DNA of 64,000 nucleotides from Pilaira anomala (taxonomy: Eukaryota > Mucoromycota > Mucoromycetes > Mucorales > Mucoraceae): NCBI GenBank assembly GCA_025716855.1, contig JAIXMQ010000018.1, forward strand, positions 124,001 through 188,000, given 5' to 3'. How positions within the stretch are numbered: position 1 is the stretch's first letter; each line of letters begins with the position of its first letter. Shown in pieces: positions 22,549 through 34,495 of the stretch. The notes under the pieces are model-generated. The model was given only the letters and a program-made list of their open reading frames with translations. It ran no database searches and was not told where the DNA came from. The position numbers and the translations under genes are program-made.

Positions 22549-22597
22549 TCTCTCTCTCTCTCTCTCTCTCTTGAGAAAAAGAGAGAGAGAGAGAGGG
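22549..22597. repeat. (CT)n-(GA)n microsatellite hairpin
   Basis: A run of about ten CT units is followed, after a short TTGAGAAAAA turn, by a run of GA units, giving a self-complementary stem of roughly 18-20 bp. Confidence 0.8.
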
Positions 22598-23635
22598 ATC
22601 TAATAAGGCACGCACTTTATTTATTTTAAATTATGTTCACAAAATATACAAAAGCAGAATTAGGAATCATATCTACGTATCTGATAGAAACCATTAGTTT
22701 TTCCATTAAAGGACATATTGAGAAATATGCAAGATCAAGAAAGAAAGAAGGACTAAAAATAAATTAGGGTAAAAAAAATATTTAGACAAGCAATGAAGGA
22801 AAACTATATTGTCTCGGCATGAATCCAATATCAGATCACAAATGTTTATAAACCCCGTCGGATTTGTTTATTTAGAGATGCCTTAAATCTGTTTAAGGAT
22901 GTAGCAAAGCAGAGAATGAACTGAATATTACCTTCAACTACCAGCAGACTGTGCTTCTTTAGATGTTATCTTCACCACGTGTACACATAGTAATGCTTTT
23001 CCAATCAGGCACCTTGGCATTGTCTCTGATTTTCCATAAGATTTGTGTCAGTTGACTTTTTAGTTAGATAAGAACCAATCAAGTTTTTTAATGTTGAATA
23101 AACTGGATGGGGCAACAGTAATGGGACCTAAGGTAATTGGATTTATCCTCAATTAAGGGGGAAGGGGGAAACTTTTTCAGGTCCCAAACTTTGATGTTAC
23201 TGCTTTTTTTTTTCTTACTTGGAAAAAAAAACTTAAAGAGGTAAGAAATGCGAATGAATTTTACAAAGAAACTAACTGAGAACTCAAAAAACTTTTGATA
23301 TCAGTATTATCCATGGACCTGTTTTTACTCAGTAAAGATCTTTTTTTTTTAAGGTGTAACATGCCATGCATCAAATTAAAAGTAAACAATAAAGTTATTA
23401 GATGATGCGGTAGCAACAAGCTGTCACTTGGAAAATTGATCTGAAGGTGTCTATCAAAACTGTGGAATTATATATATACTTTTTGACTGGGCTTCTCATT
23501 GATTTCAAAACACGAGTTAATTTTATACAAAACTCGATATGGTGAACAAAAGGTTAATTGCATTATGAGAGCTATATTAATCCATTCATTTTTTCTCTAA
23601 ATCATACAGTTAAATTAGCCCTTTTAAGTCTTTAG

Positions 23636-23816
23636 CATTAAATAACAGTAATAAAGCTCCTAGGCTACCCTGCGTGCTTACTGACCTCAATTAGTTTTTT
23701 TTTTTTTTTTTTTTTGAAATAGGTGAGACTATAGCCAAAGACTTTTTACTTATTGAGGGAAAGTAGTTGAGCCAATCAAAACATCTAAAAAAGTGAGAAA
23801 AAAAAAACTACATTTT
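23636..23816 (+). mobile_element. MITE-like dispersed repeat, copy D
   Basis: Shares ordered blocks with the copies near 26.0, 54.7 and 55.8 kb. It has an AATAAAGC..CTAC start, CTTACTGACCTCAATTAGT, a T-run, ACTATAGCCAAAG, then TTGAGCCAATCAAAACATCTA and AAAAAGTGAGAAAAA. No ORF is present, so it is non-autonomous. Boundaries are approximate. Confidence 0.6.
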
Positions 23817-24830
23817 TAAACCTTTGGATTTCTTCAAGAATTATAAATGTGGATATATCTTTGCATTACAAACGTTTCGAAGCTTAGCATTTGAATGTTC
23901 TCTAATGTAAAAATTAACGCTCTTTCTAATGATATAAAAATCAAAGCAGCGTAATAATAATGATTAATAGTTATCGTAAAAAAAAAAAACTCAAATTATG
24001 ATTTTTGTTTTTAGTGCAAGTATATTTTTCAGATCTAAACACATAAATCCAAACATATAGAAAAATGTGCCTTCAAATTCTGCATCAACTGTATATCATA
24101 TCATAAAGTGGAATAATTGATATGTATATACAATATATGCAAAGTTTAAAGGCGCATCTTTCTATATATTTCAATTTTTATGCTTAATTGTACAAAGTAT
24201 ATACTCGTCCTATAACAAAAACTGTAATTCGAGCTTCTCACAATAACCATTATTCTTTATTATTATTTTTACTCTGATTTCTTACATCATTCGAAAGAGT
24301 ACAACATTCTACAGTAGAAGCCATTTAAAAGACTATGGTCTGGAGTCTCTATAATGTAAAAAGATATATCCGCATTTGTAACTTTTGAAAAAAAAAAAAG
24401 TAAAAGTTTGGACTGGATGATTTTGAACACCTTAAAAAAATGCAATGCGGATAGATCTTTTTTATTAAAACGGTTTCGCCACATTAATACTTTCGATCAT
24501 AACATAGTGATATATTCTGCAGAGTACATAATAATTTAGATATCTGTGAGTTTAATAAACAATTCTACATATTCGCCCATACTATATCTTAATTATAGGC
24601 TGTTTAATTTTTAAAGTTCTATTTGAGAAAAAGAAAAATTATATGTATAAGAGAAAACCTTGTTTCTCTTTTTCATTTTTTTTTATCACTACTAACTATT
24701 GACAGAACTTTTCTTAACAATATGTTTCCAACAATTATAAATAAACGAAGAAGCCCAAATTTTGAAAAATAATATTTTTTGAACAATAAAATTAAATTTT
24801 AGATTTTTATTATTGTAACAAAATGACAGC

Positions 24831-25486
24831 TTATTCAGAGAATTCGAGGTCAGAATCATACTCAAGGTCTTCATCATCTTCTTCATCATCGAAGACCCCG
24901 AATTCTTCAATTTGCTTTGATAAGCTGTCATTTTCCTCCTTCATTTTTCTTATTTTAGCAAAATGTGAGGTGAGGTGGACCAGGCCAGCGGAGTATGCTG
25001 CCTGGGCCTCAACCTGCACATTTTCGAGTTTTCTTGACAAACCTTCGACTACGGCTTCATTGACAAACAAACGATCCTCTAAGGAAGCTTTTTCTTCTTG
25101 AATTGGTACAAAAGCATCTTCAGTTTCTTGAATTAGCTTTTCATTTGTAACAACTTTCACCTTCAGTTCTTCGATTTGTGCAACACATGCAACCAAATCA
25201 TCTATAAAATAAATATAATATTTTTTTTTTAGCTTTTTTGTTTGAAAAATTATTAGATGCAATACATACCTTTTTTGGGCAAGCCCAACAAAATTATAAT
25301 TTTTTCCTTGAAACAAACCATGCAAGAGCAGAGGGTTTTCTTGATACAACAATCGATGTGAAAGTCATAACACACGAGAGTTAGGAAACAGACTTGTAAC
25401 AAAAAGAACAAAGTACGTTCTTTTTCGGCGGTGATGTATGTGTATAAAGCGGGGAGGAGGGAATCGTTCATATTGGAAATAATCAT
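24831..25486 (-). CDS. Cys-rich, coiled-coil acidic-tail protein, unknown function
   Basis: Two exons on the minus strand, 25486-25270 and 25201-24831, coding 195 residues. ATGs at residues 1 and 6 are both possible starts. Residues about 25-45 are hydrophobic and run into a cysteine cluster ('CYDFHIDCCIKKTLCSCMVC') that could bind metal, be palmitoylated or lie at a membrane. After 'LLGLPKKDDL' comes a coiled coil ('QIEELKVKVVTNEKLIQETE', 'KIRKMKEENDSLSKQIEE'). The protein ends in a strongly acidic tail rich in Asp/Glu. I do not recognise the family. The exon join is exact and the coiled-coil composition is clearly protein-like. Confidence 0.7.
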
Positions 25487-25879
25487 TAGAGAGAGAGAAA
25501 AAAAAAAAGGAAAACATGAAAAAAAAAATATGGCTGGTTTATATATTTTTTGACATTATAGTTTCTTTGATTATGTTATAATCTATTTACAAGTGTGAGA
25601 GTAGATTTTAGCCAATATGCTTTATTCATGATGTCAATAGCATGTGAACTTTTTTTTATTTTTTGTTTTTTGTTTATATTGGCTCTCAGCATTACATAAA
25701 AATTTCAGTCTGGACCAACTTTTAAAAAAGAATAAAGTTGAATGTTTATGCTCAACCATCCCATACTCACGCCTCCCTTAATCAACAGGAAACAGGACGA
25801 TTGTATCTGAAACACGCATAAACTTACTTGATCTTTTCCTTTTTTAAAAAGGGTAAAAATTAAACATCGCCCATCCATT

Positions 25880-26230
25880 TCTCCCCTCCCCCCCCCTCCC
25901 CCAAATCACCTAGTTCTTCTGATATAAAAAAAAATAGCCTTTTGAAGCTACTATTTTATTACGTTAGCAAAACCTCTACGTTACGCTAAGTGCCAGAGTT
26001 TTTATATATATATATATGTATATAGAGGGGAAAAGAATCTTGGCGAATCAAATCATCTAAAAAAGTCAAAAAAGGTAGTTTTTCACTTTTTCTGATGATC
26101 TGATTGGCTCAAAAAACTTCCCGCTAGAAAAAAAAAAAAAAAAAAAAAAACTTTGCCTATGGTATACATCCTTATTTAAAAAAAAAATAATAATAATCAA
26201 GGCCAGTAAACGCGTAGCTTTGCTAATTTA
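25880..26230. mobile_element. Palindromic MITE-like repeat, copy B
   Basis: The two halves are imperfect reverse complements. The left half has CCTCCCCCAAATCACCTAGT, CTCTACGTTACGCTAAG and GCGAATCAAATCATCTAAAA. The right half, read in reverse, has AGCAAAGCTACGCGTTTACT, GGCCTTGATTATTA, a CATAGGCAAAG block and GAGCCAATCAGATCATCAGA. The centre lies near 26078. The left-half blocks also align with the copy at 54.7 kb. No ORF is present. Confidence 0.65.
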
Positions 26231-27556
26231 CCTCCAACTGACTATCTAAATACATTTCCATTATTATGAAAGATTCTTCTTTTAAAGTAAACAAAGTAAG
26301 CGAAGAATAGTTAGAACTAAGACAAAAAAAAAAAAATCTTGATTATAATAAATGAGAAATATGATGCGTATACATGATTTTAGTAGTGTACCTATTAGCA
26401 TTATAGTTTTTTTTTTTTTTTTTGTATGTACACATACACATGTACACACATGGGTTTTATTCATAAAAATGTATTTATAATCTGTTGTTGAGGTAAGTAT
26501 CTTTTAAAAGGATATAAAGTAAGGGCTGCTTCCCTATCTACTGAACAACTCAATCTTTTAATTCTTCCCGTCCTGATGAATATATAACAAACGTCGACTG
26601 GTTCACTTTTTTCCTTTTAAAAAAGCATTCCTAAATTCTTTAACAAAAAAAAAACAAGCTGGGCGCTCTTAACGGTGTAAACACCAATTCTTTTCTGACA
26701 AATGCTGGCTTTTTTTTTTTTTTTTTTCTTCAACTGGATAAAAAAAAAATGGCTCAACATAATCAGTTATAGAGTCCAAGTTATACAATATGCACCCAGT
26801 ATTGTAGGTGTTGTTGTATAATAAAGTTGATCTTTTTCTACTGCCTGCAACCTCATTCTTATAAGCGCTTATTTGCTTGCAAATCCTTTTAATTTTAAAT
26901 ACGAGAAGATTATTGAAAACGCCTTATAAGTATCATAAGAGAGCGTTCAAACCTGTATTAATTTTAATAAAAAAAAAAGGGGGGGGCGTATCAATAACTT
27001 GTTGCCTTTCAACGATTTTTATTGGCAAAAGGCAGTTTTTTTTTTTTTTTTTCTGTTATATGAGAAGGTAGTGAGAAAGATATATCTGCCTTCCTTACCG
27101 TCAACGGATTCATCAATAAGGATGTACACGATATAAGGAGGAGAGCTGTTCACGTGATCATCTAATGCAAAAGCAATTCAGTGAACTTTCAAAATTCTGT
27201 CAGTTAGTATTGAGAAGAAAAAGTCTATTTTTTTTTTTTTTAACCAGTAGCTGCCTTCATAACCTGTATTCATGATATATAAACGCTCGCTTGAAAATGA
27301 AAAAGAGCTTCACACACCTTTTTCTAGAAAATGATCAGATTTACTGTGTCCTTTTTTGGTGCAACATATATATATAGCAAAATTCTTGATTACACAATCG
27401 CTTGTAACATTATTAAAAACAAAAAGTAAAAAGTATTATAAGAATATTCATATTTGGTTTGAACAAAAGAAGAGAAAAGTATAAAAAAGAAAAAGTTTTA
27501 TAATCCTGTGTTTGAACGCGTCGTTCGAAAAAAAAAAAAAAAAAAAAAAAGCTCTC

Positions 27557-28042
27557 TCAAGAGAAATTACCAGTTGATCCGGAAGAAGGAGTACATAATA
27601 TACACTTTTGTTTAGAAAGAATATATATATATATATATATATATATTGAAACTGCCGACGAATGAGTTACTTCTTGATGATAAAATTCCTGACATGCCGT
27701 GAGTGTATACCATCGAAAACACGTATGATACAATATTTTCTTTTCGTGATACAATTCTCACTTGTTTAAATGACACATGTAATGAAATGATGTAATATTC
27801 AATAAAAGAAGTACAATTATTTTAGGTAATATCTGTTTTGCCTACTTGGATCTAACTAGAAAAAAAAAACATCCCTGACTGTGTTTGCATAAAAGCTTAT
27901 TGGCCAAAAAAAAAACATCATAAAGAATATGATATATGCTTTTCTTGAAGTTGAGAAAGTAAGAAAACATAATAAGAGGCATTGCTTGCTCCATCAACGG
28001 TATAGGTGATATTGAAAGAATGTACCTTTTAAGAGAAGTAGG

Positions 28043-28073
<31 letters not shown>

Positions 28074-28130
28074 TTCGTAATACTGGTTTTGAAGGTGTAT
28101 ATCAAAGTCTAAAAAGAGGAGGGGAAAAAA
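27557..28130 (-). pseudogene. Coding-like fragments on the minus strand, possible decayed secreted-protein gene
   Basis: Two fragments read like protein but do not join cleanly. The first, 28024-27922, gives 'VHSFNITYTVDGASNASYYV' then 'FLLSQLQEKH', with two N-glycosylation sequons and a plausible acceptor before it. The second, 27754-27557, gives 'CFRWYTLTACQEFYHQEVTH' and, after a (TA)n run, ends 'CILCTPSSGSTGNFS'. Long poly-T and TA tracts interrupt them. They lie just downstream of a small secreted-protein gene on the same strand and could be a broken relative. This is tentative. Confidence 0.25.
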
Positions 28131-28672
28131 AACGCAATGAACGTGTTTAAAAAGAAAATGAGTTTACCATTTAAATGAAGCCATAGTGTATGAGTATATT
28201 AAAACTGTGAATAACAATTCCAATTCATATAACACTTTATTATTTTCTTTAAATACTCTCTCTCTCTGTTGTTGTTCTATAGTTAAAATAAAGATTTGAT
28301 GTAATGATAAACGTGTGAAATTACTACCAAACTATATGTAAACCGATACAATAAAAAAAAAAAAAAGTCTATAAATAATACACCGGGAGCAATGTATGTA
28401 TGTACATACATATTAAAATGTCATTGTTTGTTCTGGATAATTACACAAAAAAGTGAGTTGACACACACACACACCCTTGTTATGGATATTTTATTGTTCC
28501 CATTATACATGAGAAAGCTTCTAGAATTCTTTAAATCTGATTTATATACATAATCATCGGTTAATAATTTTCCGTTCCAACGAAAGTTACACAGAAAATT
28601 AGAGAGATATTTTTTTATTATATATACAAATAAGGCGAGCAGAGAGAAATGAATAAGGTTATTTTTTTTTTT

Positions 28673-29022
28673 TTAGGGGAGAACATGAAGAGTAACATAA
28701 TCAACAGCTTGTAAATAAAAATTCTCTCGTCGAACAGCCAACAAGAGAGAAGTGCCATTCGGAGGACTCACAGCTTCGGGTGGTACAACAAAATCAAATG
28801 AACGATGTGTGATGGGTCCACCCGCTAAAAGTTTGGTTTGGTTAAAGAAAAAAATCGATACAGTTTCTTGCGGTTGTTCATTTTTAAAAGTGACATTGAC
28901 ATGTTGTCCAACATACCAAGTGTCATTGTTTGGAGGGAACACAATATCTACAGTGAAAAAAAAAAAAAAAAATTAGTTACAAAGAAAAAGGTGACATATA
29001 CTCTTGTGTTGATACAACACAC

Positions 29023-29053
<31 letters not shown>

Positions 29054-29197
29054 TCCTGTTCCTTGGTTTGCATCTATATTGGAAACGAAAATATTTCCTA
29101 CTTCTTTATCAGTAAGAATTGCATATGGAATATTCATAGCATGGACAAGTGTGAAAAACAAAGTGATTGCAAGTGTTACAATAATTGTGAGTCTCAT
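28673..29197 (-). CDS. Small secreted protein with an Ig-like (Kre9/KNH-like) fold, tentative
   Basis: Two exons on the minus strand, 29197-29053 and 28947-28673, coding 139 residues. A clear signal peptide ('MRLTIIVTLAITLFFTLVHA') is followed by a domain beginning 'DIVFPPNNDTWYVGQHVNVT', then 'SIFFFNQTKLLAGG' and 'VVPPEAVSPPNGTSLLLAVR'. The start pattern (hydrophobic-Pro-x-x-x-W-x-G-x-x-hydrophobic-x-hydrophobic-T) and beta-rich make-up resemble the N-terminal Ig-like domain of Kre9/KNH-type cell-wall proteins. There are N-glycosylation sequons (NDT, NVT, NQT, NGT) and almost no cysteine. There is no C-terminal GPI signal, so it is probably soluble and secreted. The function is inferred only from resemblance. 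Confidence 0.75.
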
Positions 29198-29632
29198 GCT
29201 GAGCAGATATAAGTTTTTTTTTTATTATTATTTCCTCGTACCATTTTGTTTGTTTCCCCCCTCCTTTTTATACCTTTTATAAAAATAAAAAAAAAAAAAC
29301 GGGAAAAAAAAAAAGTGAATCAAAGGAATTGAAACATATCTTATGAGCCTATTTATTCATGCTAATAGCAAAAAAAGAAAATTTCTACTTGCAAAAAAAA
29401 AACCTTCCATGGGAAACTTTATATATTAACAACTCAGTAAGAAAAAAAAAACCGTATTGTTTTAATTTGTACAACCCGATGACTAACATTTTTGAAAAAT
29501 CTTTTTTTTTATTAAGAAAAAATAAAAACTGGGATGGGGGGGGAAACAGAAGACAAAAAAAAAAAAAGCTTAAAAAAATGACATCAATGTAAATGTGAGA
29601 CAAAGGGAAAAAAAAAAAAAATTTGTTGGCTT
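29198..29632. other. Intergenic region without recognised gene
   Basis: 435 bp with many A and T runs. It carries the promoter of the small secreted protein and the 3' flank of the antizyme gene. No coding sequence is supported. Confidence 0.5.
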
Positions 29633-30312
29633 TCAAAGTTCATAACCAACAAGTACATAACCAGGTTCTTGACCGTAGATAGATGGGTTCACCATTTCAA
29701 AGCCAAGGTACATAAACGCGCGAAGTACAGTACTAAGAGAATCTTTATAATTACGACGATCAATCGAGATGACGAGGGTACTGCAACCCGTTTTTTCTTC
29801 TGCAAGTTCAATTAAATGAGTAATGCTATAAAAAAAAAAAAATGATGTAAATATTTTTTATTTTGTGTATTTATAATCTGTACATTATTGTGTGATCTTA
29901 CCAAGATTGAAATTCACCATCAGCCCAATTTAATAGGCCGGCATTCGCTCCTACAAACGGGGAACTAAGAAAAACGGTCTCATCATGTATAAATGCTTCG
30001 CAAACAAGTCTTCGAGTGGATTTACATGTTGAAATTGATAATATCTCATTCACTTGAGCATCAAATGAACTTGATTGACCAAATACTTGAACAATAAAAT
30101 CATTGGTACCTACAAAAAAAAAAATTTAGGGATAAAATAATAATAATAATAATATTTTTTTTTTTACCTTTGTTGCGGCTATTTATAGTGACAAGGTCTA
30201 CTGGTGCAGTTTCTTGAACAGGATAAAGGTTATTATTATTTGCAGAAGAAACTGAAGTCATGGGTTGTAGAGGAATTGATATATCCTTTTTTGCTGAACT
30301 TGCGATGATCAT
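29633..30312 (-). CDS. Ornithine decarboxylase antizyme
   Basis: Three exons on the minus strand, 30312-30168, 30109-29902 and 29825-29633, coding 181 residues. Antizyme binds ornithine decarboxylase, blocks it and directs it to the proteasome, holding polyamines in balance. The family core is seen at the end: 'FQSCITHLIELAEEKTG', 'STLVISIDRRN', 'VLRAFMYLGFEMVNPSIYG' and 'GYVLVGYEL'. The N-terminal 50 residues are low complexity. Antizymes are normally made by +1 frameshifting at a UGA near the start of the gene. Here the three exons form one uninterrupted frame from the ATG at 30312. An upstream frame without ATG ends in a TGA at 30311-30309 that overlaps this ATG (ATGA), but it is in the wrong phase for a +1 shift. 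A further 5' exon could carry the true ORF1 and shift site. Confidence 0.82.
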
Positions 30313-30532
30313 GGACTTAATATATTAAACTGATTCTTATTACTACTATTACTATTACTACTACTACTACTACTACTATTCGAAGGTATTATATTCTTTT
30401 CTTTGGTAGCCTTGGAAAAGATGGTGCTTGAAGCGTAAAGAAGGATTACTGTGTGCTTGTCCAGTGCTGTTACTCTATTTCCTTGTAGGCGTTTCGCTTT
30501 TTTTTTTATGATGATGATGAAATAAAAAAAAA

Positions 30533-30568
<36 letters not shown>

Positions 30569-30860
30569 TGCATAAAAAGACTTACTTTGTTAAAACGCCT
30601 TAAACAAACAGAAATATGAAAAGGGGGAGGGTCAAGGGTTTAAGGAAGTGATAAAAAAAAAAAGAGAGAAAAAAGTTTTTGTAATAAAAAAAGCTTTTTT
30701 TTTTTTTTATTATTTATTTGCTTATTGTTTGGTTCAAAAAAAAAAAAGGTTTTCTATTTTTTTTTTTTTTTCTTTTATAAAGATATGTGATCTATACAGA
30801 AAATTGCAAACAAATTTTTCAGTATATTAAAAAAAAAAGTAGAAGAAGAAGAAGACAAAG

Positions 30861-30891
<31 letters not shown>

Positions 30892-31298
30892 GATATTTAT
30901 ATACAAAAAAAAACTCTTTTTTATTAATATTTTTCCATCGGAGCACTAAAAAAATAAAATAATAATAATGGGCCACGCACTTACAAACAAATTTTGAAAT
31001 GAGCCATTGTAAGTTAAACGTGTGTATCACACACAAAAAAAAAAAAAGCAGCAGCAATTCAAAGTAATAAAATGGGTTTAAATGAGCTTTTTCAATTCAT
31101 TCAACAGAAAAAAAAAAAACGTTTTGTTGTACAAATTCACTTGATTTATACTGTAAGAACGAGTTGGATTATTTTGAAATAATTGATCTTTCTACTTTTG
31201 TTTAAAATAAAAATTCTTTTATATGTGTGTGTGTTATATACTTTTTTTTTTCCCCCTTTTTTTCTTTTTTAAAAATACAAAAAAAAAAAAAATAAAAA
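30313..31298. other. Divergent region between antizyme and Whi2-like genes
   Basis: About 990 bp. Next to the antizyme start lies an (ACT)n/(AGT)n microsatellite (about 30339-30379), and beyond it an open frame without ATG on the minus strand up to about 30530 that may be 5' UTR or an upstream exon. The rest is dense A and T runs. It should hold both promoters. Confidence 0.45.
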
Positions 31299-32313
31299 AT
31301 GTCTTCTGAATCACCTATTGTTCAGGTACCAGAACCAGAGGAAACGTATTCAAATGAAAACCTTATATACCAAGCACCTCCACCTCAACAACAAGACCAA
31401 GATGATATGGATGAATTCGATAACCACGATGCCATTCCTCAAAAGTTAAAACTCGATTTAAGAGGAACTCGCATGGAACTCGATCGAGATACACTTGTCA
31501 ATTTACCTGAAAGTTTACTTATCGCCATGTTCCCAAACGGACTTGTCCTCGCACGACCATCTGAAGAATACGAAGATGAAGACGAAGAAGATTACGACGG
31601 ACTCTCACGCCATTCCGTTGGCGTAGACGAGCAAGTGAACCTTGTTGACTTTGACCCTGCTTGTTTAGAATACGTATTACAATTCTATACTCATGCAGCC
31701 ATCGTGCGAGATCAAAACCAACAAGACGCCGAGCTTCAAAGACTCTTGACTGCCTCCGCTGTAGCCTCACCCGTTTACTATACTCTCTTGACAAAACAAC
31801 CTATCATTGTGTTACGTGAAGAATTGGAATACTTTTGTTTACCAACCGATAAAAAGTTGGATGCGAAACATTTAAAGGTCGCTGCTGGTCTTCATCTGAA
31901 AGAACATGATCATATCTTTGACGCTTTACAAAAGAATATCTCAAGAGAGAATAATGTCGCTGAACAACATTTGATCGATATGTTGTGTGATGCCGGGTTT
32001 AAAAGAGATGATACATGGGGTTATCGTGAAATTGAACCGTTAAAGACGACCATTGTGAGTATGGCCCTTGTCTTATTAAAGACCATTGGTCCTGATAATC
32101 ATATGGCTACTGCTCAAAAGCTCTTTTTATTCTGGAGAAAGCCTGCAGTAAGTATTTCTTTTTCTTAATTAGATCAATCTAAACTAATTATTATTTTATT
32201 TTTTTTTTTTGTAGAGAAAATGTTGGTGGGATGGTAACTCGGTTGAATTAGATGATCAAACTATACGTTTATGGGCAAGGAGAACTTGGACATTAGAATT
32301 AGCTCTGGTATAA
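31299..32313 (+). CDS. BTB/POZ-domain protein, Whi2-like
   Basis: Two exons, 31299-32147 and 32215-32313, coding 315 residues. The N-terminus is acidic and Gln-rich. The core starts with the KCTD/Whi2-type BTB motif 'LKLDLRGTRMELDRDTLVNL' and 'PESLLIAMFPNGL'. It has a long acidic insertion (DEDEED), then 'DFDPACLEYVLQFY' and 'PIIVLREELEYFCLP'. The C-terminal part has 'FWRKPARKCWWDG', a segment typical of fungal Whi2 homologues. In yeast, Whi2 works with Psr phosphatases in stress response and as a brake on TORC1 when amino acids are low; transferring that role here is an inference. The gene converges on the alpha-arrestin gene with 145 bp between stops. Confidence 0.85.
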
Positions 32314-32458
32314 ATTAACTCCCCTTCTCCTTTTAATTCAGATATCCCTCTCTCTCTCTCTCTATCTTCCTCCTTTTTTTTTTTTTTTTTTTTTTCTCAC
32401 TTGTAATAGTATTTTAATAAAAGAATTTATATATATATATATATATATTTTATTATTA

Positions 32459-34495
32459 TTAGAGTTGTTGTAAAAAAAAGTTATATATCTCTGCTTCATC
32501 CTCCTCTTCATCACTTTCATCTTCATAATACATTCTCGTTTTTCTATGTTCTTCTTTTTCTTCTGCAGCCGTAGGAATCGATGGTAACCTTTGACGTGTA
32601 ATGGGTGGTGGAATAGGAGGTAATTCCGCACACACATAATGATTCTTGACTAATTTAGAATAATCAATCGAATTCGATCTTCTTTTTTGTTGTATCCTAC
32701 TATTTGAACTGGTGGATGAAGTACCACTACTTTTACTTTGATTTAATAATCTTACAGTCGTGGTTCTAGAGGAGGACGAGGCTGTAGGCACGACTCCCAT
32801 CCATGTATCCTGCTGCTGCTGATGGTTGTTGTATTTTTCATAAGAATAAGGCGGTGGTGTGTGAAGTGAAATAGTAGGTGAGTTAGGTCGACTATGCCTT
32901 GTTGTTATAGTACGTCGATTAGAAAAGTCTTCTTGGATCGATTCTTTTTTACGTGCTCTTCTAGGTGGAGGAGGTAAGCCAGTAAAAGCAGTTGCATCCG
33001 TCAGAGGTTGTGAATAATCAATGAATTTATTTGGTGTCATTGGACTAGTCATGGGTGTTGTAATACTTGATTTCAATGTATTTGCAAGTTGCGTATCAAG
33101 CATTTTAGGTCGATTGGTTGGAGAGGGTGGTGTCATGGATCCTGTACGTTGTATATCTTTTGGTTTCAAGTTTTGATCCGATACGGTTTTTTTTAATAAT
33201 GAACAATTCGTATCAGATGAAGATGAAGATGAAGATACTTGTGTAATAGTACTGGAGTTATCATTTAAAGTATGATAGTAGAGTGTATCTTTGGTTGAAC
33301 TGGTATCAATCAATTCTGTCGAGAATGGACATGTATGTAATTGGTTTTCGATTTCATATTTCTTTTTTCTTGTTTTTTTATTCTCTTGTACAGTAGAAGA
33401 TGGTACTGAACTTACTAAAACTGGAATTTTGGCACGAATTTCTTCTTGATGAAGACCAAAATTAAAAGTGATTTCTAATTGATGATAGATAGCTACAAGA
33501 GGTGATTCTATACCGGGAGTTAAAAGTGAATTTAGTTCATGTAACAATAAAATAGGAAGCTCTTGTTGTTCTTGTTGTTGTTGTTGTGGATCCATGGTAT
33601 TGAGTGTGACAGGTTGAATTCTTTTGAAAAACTTTGATAGTCCTGAATCGCCATTCTTGAATGATTCATACGTTTGTCCACTCATGATTGTACTATTTTT
33701 TTTACTAGCTGTGATGGCCATATCTATCTCTGCTCTTGATACATGACGACCCCTTTTTGTTTTTTTTGTTAAATGTAAAAATGTTAATATACTCTAGGAA
33801 AGACTCTATACATTTTTTTTTCTTTGTGTGTGTGTATACCTGTATATTTCGGTTTGAATGATTTGTGTATAAATAAATTTAACAGGTTTATTATATCTAA
33901 TTAAAACGGGAAACTTTTCTTGTTCAACACAAATAATACGAGGTGCTTCAATGCGATACTGAAATTTATTTGTGGTATGTTCAAATCTTTTGGTTGGAAT
34001 ATCAGACATCATTTCGACCGAGGCAACTAAATGACGATAGAGAATGATCGGATGCGAGAGAGTAATGGATTTCTTGTTGATGCCAAACGATACCTTTAAT
34101 TCAACTTTATATTGAATTGAGCCTCTTTTATGTGCTAAAAAACTACGTGCATAGATATTGGGGATTTCAAGTTCCCATGGTATCGTATGGTCTCCGGTTG
34201 GAAATGTAGTAGATTTAGATAATACTTTCGTCTTTAGTTTAGGTAGTAATGGTATAGACATCGTATATTGATCTGCTGCTGCTGTTGTTGTTGTATTGTA
34301 GTTATGGACTTGAGAATGTCCTTTGAATTTAACAATCATCATCTTGGCTTTCATTGACTTTTTTAGCTTTAGCCGGATATTACCCTTTAATGTTTGACTA
34401 TCATCGGTTGTTGTATGTTCTTTAGGTGCTCCAATGAAATTTAAATATCCTACTGAAGGTTCAATCTCTATATGTTGAATCACTTCCTTCATCAT
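32459..34495 (-). CDS. Alpha-arrestin (arrestin-related trafficking adaptor)
   Basis: Two exons on the minus strand, 34495-33840 and 33752-32459, coding 649 residues. The N-terminal arrestin fold shows 'LKGNIRLKLKKSMKAKMMIV', 'FPTGDHTIPWELEIPN' and 'RGSIQYKVELKVSFG'. The C-terminal arrestin fold continues over the intron. A long disordered tail of about 300 residues, rich in Ser/Thr/Pro, holds 'HTPPPYSYEKY', a PPxY motif of the kind that binds WW domains of Rsp5/Nedd4 ubiquitin ligases. It ends in an acidic segment. Proteins of this type guide ubiquitination and uptake of plasma-membrane transporters. The two Met codons at the start are adjacent; either may be used. Confidence 0.88.

Larger units (their letters stand above)
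22162..24830. other. Long repeat-rich intergenic region
   Basis: About 2.7 kb with no supported gene. It contains a CT/GA microsatellite hairpin (22549-22597), a short ATG frame of 44 residues at 22633-22767 that I do not trust, and one copy of a dispersed MITE-like repeat (about 23636-23816). The rest is AT-rich with stops in all frames. Confidence 0.5.
25487..28672. other. Long repeat-rich intergenic region
   Basis: About 3.2 kb. It contains the palindromic MITE-like copy near 26.0 kb, many A/T homopolymers, (TA)n at about 27621-27646, and minus-strand coding-like fragments at 27557-28130 described separately. No complete gene is supported. Confidence 0.5.

Noticed and set aside
22633..22767. 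ATG-started ORF of 44 residues on the plus strand
   Set aside because: Protein-like composition, but too short, isolated, and without splice sites or family resemblance.
30827..31057. Phe-rich minus-strand ORF
   Set aside because: Produced by poly-A/poly-T tracts between the antizyme and Whi2-like genes.
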